From Nymphaea colorata (taxonomy: Eukaryota; Streptophyta; Magnoliopsida; Nymphaeales; Nymphaeaceae): 64,000 nucleotides of DNA. The stretch's first letter is position 1; each line of letters begins with the position of its first letter. A program made the position numbers and the translations under genes. The notes under the pieces are model-generated. The model made no database searches. It saw nothing but the letters and a program-made list of their open reading frames with translations, and was not told the origin of the DNA. The stretch spans positions 9,314,528 through 9,378,527 of the forward strand of contig NC_045142.1 in assembly GCF_008831285.2 (NCBI RefSeq), read 5' to 3'. Positions 33,800-46,249 of this stretch are shown here, in pieces.

Positions 33800-36760
33800 C
33801 CCCCCTCAAACTCAGAGTTCCATTAAGGATGGAGAGTTTGACCCCATCGCAAAAGAACTGGTCATTGGAGAGTGGCTTAGTAAGAGAACTGGCCAGCTGG
33901 TGAGACGAGGGGCATGTTGAACCTACAACCATCCTTGAGCTACATGATGCCAAACAAAATGAACGTGAATTTTTACATGTTTGCTCTTTTGGTGAGAACT
34001 GGATTTGCAGACATTGGTTGCACTGACGTTGTCACACCAAATGATGGGTGGCTGATGTAAAGATATTCCAAGTTTTTTGAGGAGGTATTGCAACCAAAGC
34101 ACATCTGCAGCAGTGTTTGCAACCGCTCGATACTCGCCCTTTGTGGACGACTGAGCAATAGTGGGTTGCTTCTTTGAACTCCAAAAAAGTATATGAAGCC
34201 CAAGAAAGATGGCAGAAGCTCCAGTAGATCATCTGGACATCCCAGCACAGTTGGCATCCGAGCAAGCATTCAGTGTCGAATCTAAACTCGATTTGAAATA
34301 ATACCTAAGACAAAGTATTTTTTATATACCTATTGATTCTCTTAACTGTGACCAATGATCAGTAGTGGACATTGCATAAATTGGCATACTTTGTTGACAG
34401 CAAATGCAATATCTAAACATGTCAAAGAGATATTAAAGAGCGCCCATTGTTTGCCGATATAAAGTAACATCTTGAAAAGGAACTTCGACTTTAGTGAGCG
34501 CTTTAGTGGCAGTCACGGGGGTGAAGTCTGCCTTGGCTCCAATCCTATTGGCGCATTGTAAAAGATCGAGAGCATTTGTCGAAGATAAAAATAGGCCAAC
34601 AGTTGTCCAAACAGCTTAAACTCCAAGAAAGAAATGCAATGGACCAAGGTCTTTAAGAGAGAAGCGTTTGCTTAGGTTAGAGATGAGATTTTCAACATAT
34701 GTAAGAGATGATCTGGTCACCCAATATATCATCGACATATACCATTATGTAGACCGTAAGATCTCCTTGGTGGATAATGAAGAGAGAACTATCGGTTGAG
34801 GCCACCTTGAATTGCATTTGACCAAGGGCTGAGCTCAGTTCTTGGTACCAAGCTCAAGCTTGAGCCCATACAAAGCTTTATTGAGTTGACATATATATGA
34901 AAGATGCTTGGAATTTTCATAGACAGGAGGTTGCGACAACTAAAATTTTTCAGCTAGACGTCCATGTAAAAGGGCATTAGTAACGTCCATCTGGCGAATA
35001 GGCCATTTCAGGGCAACAGCAATTGATAGAACCGTGCAAATGGTTGCTGGTTTGATAATTGGACTAAAAATATAAAAGAAGTCACACCCCTTCAGTAGGA
35101 TCATTCCCCTTAGCCACAAGACGTGCTTTGAATCGTTCAAGGGAAACCCACTTGCAACCGATAATGGGTGTGTTCGGAGGAGGCTAGACAAGAGTCCAAG
35201 TTCTATTGTCATCGAGAGCAGTAATTTCCTTGTCATGGCTTGCTTCCATTGTTCATGTTTAATGGCTTGGTTGAATGACTTAGGTTCAGCAACTGAATCA
35301 ATGGCTAATAAGGCTTGAGGAATGGAATATAAGGAAGAGAGGTACACCTTAGGAACACGAGTCCCATCTTGCGACCGTGTAATCATGTGATGGGTGTGGC
35401 CAGAGAGGCGAGACATTGGTTGTTGTGGTATTGGTTCAGGTTCACTAGGAAATGGGTTTGTCTAACTTGTGGAGGTAAAGAACATGATCCAACTTGTGGT
35501 TCAATATCTTGGGTGGTGGACGTTACCATGGTCGTGGAAGGTGTATCAGGTGGTGTTTCTATGGTTTGTTCTAGCGTAGTTGAAGGAAATGGTGGTAGAA
35601 TAATAGCTTGAAAAGGTGCCCGTTGGGTTATATTTTCATGGTAGGCAGTGGTTTGATGGTAAGGAAAAACATTTTCATCAAAAATTGTACTGCAGCTAAT
35701 GATTCTAACGGAAGGGTGAAGCATAAATTGTTGTGGACATTCAATAAACACATGACACATTGATTTGCATCAAGCTTCTGCTGTCTATTACCAGTCACGT
35801 GCATACCCATTTAAGCAATCTACTTTATTTTATATAGTTTTTTTCTCGAAATTAACCGACTTCAATCGAGCTGAGCTCATTTAATTCGAGGTTGACTTGT
35901 TTAGGTTCTCAAGTTAATTTCTTAACTTGAACTCGACTCGTTTAATAACCAGTTCGAGTCAAGTTTATCGAGCGAGTTTGAGTTGAGCTCGTTGAACAGC
36001 CCTACCTGCAAGCATGGATAAACACTGCATCCAAAAACTTTAAGTAAAGTGTAGTCACGGGTGCGCTTGCAAAGAACTTCATAAGGAAATATGTCATTCA
36101 ATGTAATACTAGGTGTCCTGTTAATCAAATAAACATAGAAATGAGGGTAAACCCGCTTTTTTCATCATCGCCAACCCTTTCTCATTGATCATTCTATGAT
36201 GCCTTTGTGCATGTCCGTTTTACTCATACCATCAGATTGAAAATATTTTATTTTATACTGAAAAAATATTTTCAACCTTGTTTTTAAATAATTTAAATCC
36301 TCCAGCAACTTCCGACTTGTGTGCAAACAAGTAGATCCAAATAAATTTAGGGAAATGATCAATAAATATGACGTAATACTTGAATCTATCAAGACTTTCA
36401 ATTGGCGCAGATCCCCATATGTCGGCACAAATTAACTCAAGAGGATCAGAAGATTAAAAATTAGATTCTGAAAATGGCACTGAATGACGAATGTATCTTG
36501 CTACAAGCACAAGCATCACAAATATTATTTAATCTCCAAGGAAATAACAGGAAGCTGAAATCCGGAGATAGTCTTTTTCACCACCGAGAGAGATGGAAGA
36601 CCAAGTCTCTCATGCCACTCCTCTAGATATACCCGTGCTCCAAAGAAATCGACTTTGGCATTGTTGTCCTTGCAAAATTTGTTCGGAGAGAGAAGTTTGT
36701 GAACCACTTGAGGAACCTAAAGGACATTGCACAAAGATATAGAGGAAGGAAGATTAAAGA
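33800..36760 (-). pseudogene. copia pol remnants: integrase, RT, RNase H
   Basis: Minus-strand order from the right. The GAG-pre-integrase block (WHERLGLPSLSVVKKTISGF) is near 36640-36540. The integrase core (IKYFQSDG) is near 36260, and the integrase tail (INRTPSIT, then VFGCSVYPC) at 36128-36005. The RT start (HHMITRSQDG, then EPKSFNQAIKHEQWKQAM) lies at 35390-35230, PIRQMDVTNALLHGR at 35000-34945, and the catalytic VYVDDIL box at about 34739-34728. RNase H with its Glu and Asp blocks follows at 34269-33973, and the C-terminal 'SSHQLASSLTKPLS' near 33890. Stops and at least five frameshifts prevent expression. The domain order is that of Ty1/copia. Confidence 0.85.
35820..36008. repeat. Nested TCGAGCTC-rich insertion in the copia integrase
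   Basis: About 190 bp dense in 'gagctc', 'aactcga' and 'gagtcaag' words interrupts the copia coding right after the VYPCLQ codons. It ends 'gttgaacagcccta', a type of degenerate repeat common in plant genomes. No coding capacity; exact ends and target duplication are not resolved. Confidence 0.55.
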
Positions 36761-37029
36761 ATGTAGTTTACCAATATCGCTGATGCTAACGTATAGGGGT
36801 CATGTACATTCAACGACTCAACAGAGTTAGTGATATGATGTACTCATAACACAACTCGACCCACTTCTAGGCTCGACCTTTGGTTCGGTGGATCCCAACT
36901 CACCCCTACAGTTTCAGTCATCAAAAAGCTAGAAACTAAAACAATAATTTATTTAATAACCCCCTTTATAAGCCCTTGAAAATCCTTTACAATCTTCAAT
37001 ACAGGACTAAATTTTTTGAGTGTTACAAT

Positions 37030-37712
37030 TCGCTCTGGATATATTAGCCGCATGTGAGGTTCTGCAGCCTTCCTTTGGTTCAGACACATGCTGAGATATA
37101 TTAGCCGCATGTGATGTTATAATATTTGAAACATTTGCTTGATTTTCATCTGACCCTCTTGCATTATGGCCTGGTAGAAATCGGTGTTTTAAATGATGAA
37201 TATTCAGTCGGAAGCCCTGTCAAAATATATATCATATGTTCAAAGTCAATTGATGTGCAATCATTTTGGCTCTAACAAAATATTCATCAATGGAAAGATT
37301 TCCCTTCCTAAGGTTCTGCAGTTATTCTTTTTAACTGCATAACCTTGGATCTGGAATGTGCAACATAAGTATTTTTGAGTTCTTTCCATACATCATATGA
37401 AGTTTTTAGCCCCACGATTTGTGCACGCATAGTTTCAGTTAAAGACGAGATGATCCAACTCAAGAGGAGTTGGTCATGGCGTATCCATGTGGTATAGGCA
37501 GAATTAAGTTTGTGAGTGTTCCCTTCAATTGTGTATTGAGGCGGGCAGGTTTTCGATGCTCAAGTGAAATGCGGCTTTCAGAGTAAATAATTGTCGGCAT
37601 TTAACTTCACATTCAGAAAATGTTGCAGATTAGATGGTGCCTGAAAAGTTGGTTGGATACTTATCTGCGACAAGCCATCAGTTGGTGAAGGACCAGATTT
37701 TGAAAAGGCCAT
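37030..37712 (-). pseudogene. copia gag remnant
   Basis: Starting from an ATG at 37712 (MAFSKSGPS), the minus strand encodes a copia-type Gag: HFLNVKLNADNY, then WIRHDQLLLSWIISSLTETM and YDVWKELKNTYVAHSRSKVM followed by MQLK. Several stops break the frame. It lies about 100 bp inside the primer-binding site, as expected. Confidence 0.8.
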
Positions 37713-37813
37713 AGAGCCAAGAATAATGGAAGGCTGACTGAAAGAAAGTAACCATGGACCAGTGCTCGATCAACTTGAAATCTCAGCAATCAACACTCAA
37801 TGGACCAGTTCAT

Positions 37814-37830
37814 CACGGGCTCTGATACCA
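37814..37830 (-). other. copia primer-binding site
   Basis: TGGTATCAGAGCCCGTG on the minus strand, complementary to tRNA-Met and directly adjoining the 5' LTR end (37831). Confidence 0.85.
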
Positions 37831-38184
37831 TGTCAGAAAATTTAAAAACAAGAAGTAAATCTTTTAACGTGGTTCGGAGTATACTCCTACATCCACAATG
37901 CTTCCAACTTAATCAATCGTTTGGAGGTTTCCAGAGCATTCTACATTTCAAAAGGGAACGTATTCATGGTGGTCTCATTTGAATTATCATTATCTCCTCT
38001 TTCGATTTTTATAAGATTGTCATATTTATCTTTTTCAACCCCAGATCTCATTCTCATGGCTTGCCTATCTTGGTGTGCTCCCTGCTATATGTGATCCCAT
38101 GATTTTTGCTCTCTCCCATGATTGCGTATGGTTGCATCTTATCTGATTGATGTATGCTCTTTAGATCTAGATCCATTTTCCACA
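37831..38184 (-). repeat. 5' LTR of the copia element
   Basis: About 354 bp, colinear with 33411-33798 but with a gap of about 25 bp near its start and many substitutions. It starts TGTGGAAA and ends TTTTCTGACA on the minus strand. Confidence 0.8.
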
Positions 38185-38799
38185 GTATAATTTCATGTCT
38201 TCGAATTGGGAGAGTGAAGGATACGCTTTTGCTTGTCTGACTTGGAACTGCCAATAATTTAATATGACCAATTGAGAAGAAATGAGACAAATATATTTTT
38301 CTCACACAAGTGCTCAAAAGTATTATTTTATTAGGCAGAAGAAATGTGGATACTTTGTAATAAGGAGAAGATGACTTTATATAAGCACCGAAAGAAATTG
38401 TACAAACTCTCCTATGAAACGTTGCACCCTTCCAAATGAAGAATCTCACCTTTTGTTAAACTCGAAAGATGTGTAAAGTTACAAATTTTCACCAAACAAG
38501 GTATCTTGTTTAAGAGCATGATCAATTTCATGTCCTTTCACTTTTGGATCAAGAGTTTAGATATTGAATCCGAAACTAATTACAAAATAATATTTTAGTA
38601 TCCCATGGTAATATGTAATTCTCATAAAATATGTAAACTATTCAAATTTGGTTGAAGATAATGGTTTTTTAAATATATCTGCATCTTACTTGTTGCTTAT
38701 CTTGAACTCTGGCATTATTTTTTCTTTTTCTTTTATCTCTCCATTTTGGTTTTTTGTTGCTGTCTCATTGGCCTTCATCATTTTGAGATTTTCCAAATC

Positions 38800-39900
38800 C
38801 TACTATTTTTTTTCAGTAATAGAAGTCTCATCTAGTTTTACAAACCCTTTTGCACTCTCAATCATGTAGTGGTCCTCACACCACATATTAGTGTGCTCTT
38901 GCTTATGGTTCTCGTAAGAGAAAACAGTTTTATCTTTTTCATTTTCATTTTTTAAGAAATTGGCTTCATGCTTTCTTAAGACAAACAATCTTTTTAGATC
39001 GATTTGGTATTCAATGTCTTGTGCATATAAATCTACAGTCTTAGTACTCATGCCAAGATTTTTCTTTCATACATGGCATTATGTTTTCTCATTGCTTACA
39101 CTGCCTTCATTTTGAAGAATAATTTTCCACTTTAAGCAACCATTACCGAACCTTTGATTTCTTTATTTTGCAAACTGACATATTTTGTCAGAGATATCAT
39201 TTTCTTCATCAATATTGAGTCTTGCTTGGAGTACATACTTAATATTTCGATGCTTAATCTTTACAGTCCACTTCTCATGTGCCTCAAGAGCCTCCTCAAT
39301 TCTTGTAATGATAGAGTCCACAAATCCTTTCTTGCTTCCATGGCAGCCATGACATAATCATACTTCCATGACAAACTTTTCAAAATCTTGTTCAACTATT
39401 TTTCTTCCTTAAATTTTATCGCCATAATTTCTTATTTGATTTCTCGAAGCTTGATGGAGATGAATTTATCAGAGCCTCTGAATTCATTTGTTTAAGACAT
39501 TTAAGGCCTCTTTAGATAAACTTACATTCGTAATCCTGTGGAAAATTTTATTGCTTACCTCAAAATTGGTACATAAATAGCCTTTGCATCCTTTTTCTTG
39601 TTATCTTTGAATTATTTTTGTTTCATTGGTGCAAAAGATGAAAGAATCAAATTATCTGTGGGATCATAATAAATTCTTTGGATGATATCCCAAAGCTCTT
39701 GTGAGGTAGATAGAGCATTCACTTTTTAGATTCCAAAATCCATAGTCTTCACCATTAAAAACTAGTGCTTGAAGTTCAGAAAGATTAGCCATGGAGTTAC
39801 TCGCATTCACCACCATAATTTCAATGTCAATGTAGTCTTCTTCTACCTTGCTTTCATATCACTTATTGAAATTTTGAATAACCTAATATGACCATGCAAA
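38800..39900 (-). pseudogene. Second Ty1/copia gag fragment
   Basis: The minus strand carries copia Gag-type sequence separate from the element to its left: NALSTSQELWDIIQRIYYDP (near 39720-39660), KFISIKLREIK and WKYDYVMAAMEARKDLW (near 39380-39310), then SLQELLRRLEAHE and a Lys/Glu-rich tail (EANFLKNENEKDK near 38970-38930). Multiple stops. No LTRs were identified. Similar 'aataatttaatatgaccaat...gacaaat' blocks at about 38250 and 39880 might be remnants of its LTRs. Confidence 0.6.
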
Positions 39901-42900
39901 AATATGAGTGAGAAGAGAAGGGACAAATAAATCTCATATACGTTGTTTTATCAATATCCTAAGAACCAAATGAATCATCTTCACTGCCAGCAAAGGTTGG
40001 TTATTGACATTGGATACGCTTTGACCATGGAAAAATGCAGTCGCCATTCTGTAGAGTCCACTGCCTATACTTTTCCTCATTGTAGGGTGGTCACCACAGC
40101 CTCTCTATTCATTGTGAAGAAGCTAGTTTAATGAGTTCCATCCAGATGGATACCATTTGGTGTGAGATACTTTAATCGAGATGAGCTTATTAAGTATGTC
40201 ATAATTTTCTACTTCGAAAGAAAGCCTTCTTTCTACAGCCAATACTCTCCCTGACTACTGCAACTTGTTTCCTTGCTGCACGGTGAATTCTAGAAATGGA
40301 CTCCATTTTCAGAATGGTTTAATGACTTAGGATTTTACTCTTTTTTGCTGGTAGCTCTACAGTTTGTTCTTTCTGTACAGTGTCTTTTTTGTGAATAAAT
40401 CAAATGACCTCGGGTTGTTTTTCTACCATCAGGTTTGAACAGAAGAAGGAAACAGTTAGTGATAAGCACGACGTGCACATCTGCACGAGTGGGAAAACAA
40501 CGAGCCATAGCCTAGAGATGTTAGCTAGGGAGAGCGCTTTTGACCTAAATCCTTTCTTTATTAATCAGTTGCGTCTATCTTAAGCCAGAATCTCTAAAAG
40601 GTTTCAAAGTATTGATTCTAACAAAAAATAATAATGTGGAAGCAGTGTTGATCTTGCAAAGAAGAGAAAACCACTCAAAATCCCATTCTTATACGAATAT
40701 ATATGTTGACTTCAGTATGGATCTTCCAACTATCATGCGAGTAGTAATTCTGAGGTTATCCATCCTCACAAATGTACAAGAAGAATATCATGTAAGGTTA
40801 TAAATTCGATTTACTATCTGCATAAAGCAGCAAGGGTGGGGAGGGAGGAGAGAGAGAGAGATAGAGAGATCTAGTTGCTGTGTCAACTTGAAAGTGTGAA
40901 AGAACAGCGACGATATGTATCATTCGTGGGAACGAGAGTTCACACCTATATATTGATAAAAGAAGCAAAAACAGTTAATGAGGGGACCCATCAAATCTTT
41001 CTTTTCGTATTTCAATTTCCAAAAGTTGGACAAAAAGGAAGAAAATCTGACCTTTTGATCATTATCACATGGTCGATGGCATCACATGTCCACAAATGTC
41101 CCTTGTGGCATGGGACCTCTTTGATCTCACGCCCCCGTTATGCACATATTCCCTTTATTCTTACCTGGCTATCTCGAAACGAAAAAGGTCAAAGGCCAAA
41201 ACTAAGGACACCTGAAAGTTAGAGGATTCTGAAGTTTCTTACCGATCATATATAAGCAAACTCAAGCTCCTAACTGGTGCCACGAGTCATGTTAAATCTC
41301 TGGTACATGGTTGTTATCAATCATAGTTACAAAAAACACTTCTTCTTTTTTATAAAAAAACTCGATAAATAAAAAACAATTTAAAACGTAAAAAAATTCC
41401 ATTTAAAAAACGGCAAAATGAAACGAACACGAAAAAGAAAACGGAAAATGCCTTTTTGCACACTTTTTTACCTTTTTTTGCATTTTATTCATTTTTACAC
41501 TTTTTAATGCCAATTTTTTTTTTCATGTTCTAATTCATATTTGTTGCCAATACACTTATTTTTTAGGTTCGAATTATTGGTTTCTCAATTATTTTACCAT
41601 TCCTTCATTTTTAGGCTTTTTATTTTTTTTTTAAATTTAACGTACTTTTCCCATTTTCATCATGCTTCTTCCAAGCTCGACGTATTATACGCAATAAAAA
41701 CCTCTCCTTTAAAACACGAGAAAGTTTTTTGTGACTATGCGTCAACTTAGATATATCTGATCTCCATCATGCATGTATCTCTATCCTTGGAGTTGAATCA
41801 GGTAAAAGAAAACAAGTTCCGTTTATTAATCTGATTTGGATTCAGTATGCAGCTTTAAACTGAATTCGAACATAGGGTTCGATTATGGAAAAGAAGAAAG
41901 GAAAAGCATCTCCAATTATGATCCTACATGTGAATCATCTTACCAAATTATGTGAAAATGTCCAATATGCCTGTACGATCCTAATTAATTTGAAAACACG
42001 CACGGTTTCACTACGTATCAGAACCTAGTTAGAAGGATAAAATTAATCATGCCAAATTTAGTAAACGTTGGACCTGTCCTAAGTCAGAAACTTTACATCA
42101 CCGTTTAGGCCAGAACCCATGGTTGTGCTTGAGATTCTTCAGATCTATCCTATAAAATAGTTATTGAAGGACTAGCGGTTGAGAGATAACAGCTTGACTT
42201 AAGGTTCTTATTTGTCAAGTTCTGTAGTGACGAAGTGGTTGGTCTGAAACTTAACTTAGCTTGAGTCAGATCTGTGATCATACCCTGGATGGCCTTTAAA
42301 ATCCATGCGATTAATTAACATTGTTTATGAGGTTCTTCTCTCTAGATTGTCCTACGTACCTACCGTATCCTATAGATCTCATTATGTACTTGATAATGCT
42401 TTTATGGCAATTTCAAAAGATTCTTAGACATAAGGCTTAGTTTTCTTGTTTCTTTATTTGTAAATGCCACTATCAAGAAATAAAAAAAACCCCATCGACT
42501 TTGCTCTTGTTTCATTAGCTAGTTGGATTTAGGCAGAAACCTTCCACGGTTCCACCTATCAGGCTGATTAGAATTCTGATTTGAGTTCATAAATACGATA
42601 ACATGTCGTGGCCTACAAATGGCTCTGATTTGAACTCCTAAATATGCTAGCATGTTGATGGCTCAGGGAATTATGTTCTTTTTCTTACCACTCTTGCTTA
42701 TTATGGCTAGCTCCTGAGCTTGATCGTAAATTCAAGCACATTCCTGTTCACTAAGTATTGCTCGTGAGCTTGTTCGTAAATTCAAGCATGCCATGCCTAA
42801 CATATATATACTTGGATTTCTGCCTGCCTTTGAATGGAGAAATCGTCCATTCTGTCACAGTATACTGCCAAATGGCGTTGGATGGTATATTTATGCCGCC

Positions 42901-42946
42901 GTGATTGAATGGAGGTCCAGATGATATACATTGTCCTACAATATAT

Positions 42947-42954
<8 letters not shown>
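39901..42954. other. Gene-free DNA
   Basis: No supported gene. 41330-41740 is a degenerate repeat rich in 'aaaacg' and its complement, interspersed with A and T runs. A short AG-rich run lies near 40849-40868. Confidence 0.5.

Positions 42955-43022
<68 letters not shown>
42955..43022. repeat. (AT)n microsatellite
   Basis: Perfect AT run of about 62 bp preceded by (ATAC)n. Non-coding despite long low-complexity frames on both strands. Confidence 0.95.
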
Positions 43023-43028
<6 letters not shown>

Positions 43029-44480
43029 CAATACAATATTCAAAAGAAAAAGAAGGTATTATTGGCACTACTTTAATGAAAAGTGTGTCCACGTTCAAAG
43101 AGAACAAAAAATAGGTTGAGGATCTTTAGCCCAGATATTGTCAAAATTTTGAACTTGAAAGGGCCAAGAGATGACAAAATTTGAGTCACAGGTTTCCTGG
43201 TTCCATGATGCAACGGCAGTGGGGGGGCATGTCACTGTTTGAAACTTGCACCTTTCTGTAGTTTAAAATATCCAAAAGCCAGTCGTTGTCAATCAAAATG
43301 CACAAGTGATGCGATTATATAGATATGTGTGCGGAAAGAAAGCGAGATTGACATAAAACAAGTAGATTTGTTCTGCCCCACGGCTAAATGTCAAGTGATT
43401 CTCGGTCTTGTGGTCCAAGTTATGGCGCTTCAACGCGGATTTGCATGTGGTTGATTATGATCTTTAAGTTTAAACATGTTTTTTATATTATAATTTTAAC
43501 CATGCATCAAATCATATCCATGCAGATATTTTTAAAGCTCTAAAAAATAAAGGGTTTGGTAAAACTAATCTTAACTGCTTGAATATTTCTATCTCTCTCC
43601 ATCACACACATGTATATATGGAAAACAAGAGCTATAAAAAATGTGAAAAATGGGTCTAGTTCTCCTCTCCTCCCTATGATCTACTAATTTTAGGGTGACA
43701 AGTATATACAAGTACATATAGTTTAATTGGAACGAACCACTTATCATGAATATAATTAAAAAAAACTTTGAAATTGACTGGTAATCTGCCAATTAGTCGT
43801 CCAAGAGAAACAACTTGGCCAGTGAAGACAAATGTTGTGGAAATACCAGTGCTTTTGTCGGCTTTATGCATCTATCTAGGGACCACGCAAATCCGACTTA
43901 TGTGGTTGTACCTGCTTGTCAGGAGTCAGAAACCAACATAGAAGTGAGCCTAACTTTGAATTAATAAATCACTACATATTGGAGGCGATCCACCAGCGGG
44001 TGGAAATTGTTTGGAACCAAACTGGGTTTCTACTCAGTCAGACCTGAATCTTGGAGCCGCTTTAAGGGCTGAATGGTCTTGTCTTTTTGTGTTCAAGTAC
44101 TTCCACCAAGTCTACTTTATACTAAACAATACCTTGTTTAGCATGTTGGAGCGGCAGGCATAACAAAAAGGCACAAACATACAAATCTTGATCTTGTTCT
44201 CCCAGTGTAAAATCACCAGGTGCCTCCTTTCATGTTCACCAAGAATCTCCTGCTCTGTCTTTATGGTAACCAGTGCACCTATATGTCTAACTTGGAGCAA
44301 ATCCAACTTAATTTGCTATTTTGGCAATACCATAATTGTTGTTATTACTTTTAGGAACAGCTATGGCGCTTCTAATGAGGCCTTGAATAGGAACGGTCTT
44401 TAATGTCTGTTCCTAAAAGTTCACACCATAATTACATTTGAACGTGTATATAGAAATCGTAACACGAGAAGTTTCTATAA

Positions 44481-44538
<58 letters not shown>

Positions 44539-45551
44539 ACAAAAGCCACTAGATAAAAATAATGCAAAAAATGTTATTTATCTTAAACGTATTGTATACA
44601 TGATCCAAAAAGAAAAATTATTACAATTGATGAAAATATACAAGAGAAATTCGTGAAGTCATTATGCAATTAGCAACATTCCATCTACACCTTCCCGTTT
44701 CATGGCCTTCAAACAAAAATAAGGTTCATAAATAAAATAGTAAATTTATCAATACATCTGGAAACTTTCTGTTAACACATATTCAAAATATGGTATATAA
44801 ACAAGACTTGATAGAATTAGAAAAACCATAGAACAACTCAAAATCTAATCAGTTTTTTAGCCAAACTCTTGTCAACAGCGTATCAAACTCAAATGAATTA
44901 TATTTTTCAGAAAAGGAACCACAACCATGTAACCTGTCATGAAAAAAACACAAGTTATGATGAAACAGTGGAGTGTAAGTATGGTGAGGTGTTGTGAACA
45001 ATTAACTAAGGATACAGATACATCTACATTATTAGAAAAATGAACATGAACCATCAGGAACATAATGAGATTAGAACCGCGGTAACGCTTGGCTGTACCA
45101 AGGACAGCTCAAAGGCCAATCCACCACATCACACGTGAAATTTCATTCCTATCCTTAGGAAATCCTCCATAAGCCCTTATATGTAAAAGAGGGATTCAAT
45201 TAAGGCAAACTTTACTTGAATGTGAACAGGAAATTCGGAAATTGTACCAGCCAAAGCTGCACCCAGCATATAACATGGATGCACTCTATGTCACATGCTG
45301 GCGCCCACATTGTGGGTGCGCATGTGGGCATGACACAGCAAGAGATGAGTCCGGTGGGTTGAGTGGCACCGGCCTATTTTTGCCCAATTTTGGACATGCA
45401 CCGGACTTGGGTCAAAGGCAAGTCAAATGTGGTCACGGTGCATCAGGGGCAAACCTGTCCTTGTTTTGTTATTTATTTATTTAGTTTGAAACTCTACCCT
45501 TTCTAGCCTTACAGGTCTAAAGGTTTTAGTCGAAACTCGATATCCTGTATC
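43023..45551. other. Gene-free DNA with (AC)n(AT)n microsatellite
   Basis: A compound CA/TA microsatellite lies at about 44480-44535. At 45301-45327 'GCCCACAT...ATGTGGGC' forms an 8-bp-stem hairpin. An open minus-strand frame at 44112-44306 has protein-like composition but no recognised domain. Confidence 0.5.
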
Positions 45552-45970
45552 TAGGGATGTCAACGGATTGGATTCGGATCATATATATCTTTAATCATAT
45601 CCACTTTTTTAGATATTCACATATTCGGATTCGAATTCGAATAAAGAAAAGTCATATCCGAATCCAAAATATGATTTTACAATATGAATCCGATTTTATA
45701 TTTATATCCAAATCCAAATTTTGAACTGGATTTTGCCAATTTTCAAAATTTAATAGCATTAGATATTGAATATTTTTCTAAAAATGAATTCGATCTGAAT
45801 CCGAATCTGATTGGATATTTATATATATATCTGAATCCGACCAGATGTCATTTATTAAATTCAAATCCGATCCGATTTCTTAATTGGATATTAAATTTTT
45901 TTTCATATCCGATTTTTTTTTATCTAATCGGTCGGATGTCCGATTCAAATCGGATACATTAACATCTCTA
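45552..45970. mobile_element. hAT-like MITE (419 bp) made of GGATTCGGAT-type repeats
   Basis: The left end is TAGGGATGTCAACGGAT; the right end, reverse-complemented, is TAGAGATGTTAATGTATCCG. These are imperfect inverted termini with the TAGGG start common in hAT elements. The flanking octamers cctgtatc (45544-45551) and cgtttatc (45971-45978) match at 6 of 8 positions, fitting a decayed 8-bp target duplication. The interior is a degenerate array of 'tccgaatccga' words without coding capacity. Confidence 0.65.
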
Positions 45971-45994
45971 CGTTTATCTCTGTGCTTCTTCTCT

Positions 45995-46249
45995 CTACCC
46001 CTGCGGATTCTCCTCTGTTTTATATCTCCAATGACAATCAGCAATATCTCTGACGACATCCGGCAACAAGGTTTCCAACAATTGCATTGTTATTTGTCTA
46101 CCATTTTCTCTGTCCCACAGCATTGTCCAATGGCTTCTCTCAGGTTTGAGAATCTTGAGCAGCTCACCATCTGGCCACTTTTCCTGCCCAGAGAGAAGAC
46201 CTATAGCTGTTTCAACTTGCATGCTGTAAAGAAATGGGTACTTAGACAC
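45995..46249 (-). CDS. Candidate isolated exon of unknown protein
   Basis: A minus-strand frame of about 80 residues (KYPFLYSMQVETAIGLLSGQ followed by EKWPDGELLKILKPER and ending TEENPQG) has balanced, protein-like composition. A TTTACAG acceptor-like site lies near 46224, inside the frame. No domain is recognised and no neighbouring exons were found. It could be a gene fragment next to the MITE, or chance. Confidence 0.2.
   Translation of the reverse strand: MSKYPFLYSMQVETAIGLLSGQEKWPDGELLKILKPERSHWTMLWDRENGRQITMQLLETLLPDVVRDIADCHWRYKTEENPQG

Larger units (their letters stand above)
33411..38184 (-). mobile_element. Decayed Ty1/copia LTR retrotransposon
   Basis: An element of about 4.8 kb on the minus strand with two diverged LTRs (33411-33798 and 37831-38184), a tRNA-Met primer-binding site directly next to the 5' LTR, a polypurine tract directly before the 3' LTR, and gag, integrase, RT and RNase H remnants in copia order (INT before RT). 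It is broken by many stops and frameshifts and by a nested insertion at about 35820-36008. The flanking pentamers (gtaat left, gtata right) do not match exactly, so a target duplication is not confirmed. Confidence 0.9.

Noticed and set aside
42751-43119. Frames with Ile-Tyr runs on both strands
   Set aside because: Translations of the AT microsatellite.
45301-45327. Hairpin GCCCACAT/ATGTGGGC as a terminator or miRNA precursor
   Set aside because: Stem of only 8 bp with no extended pairing; nothing supports an RNA gene.
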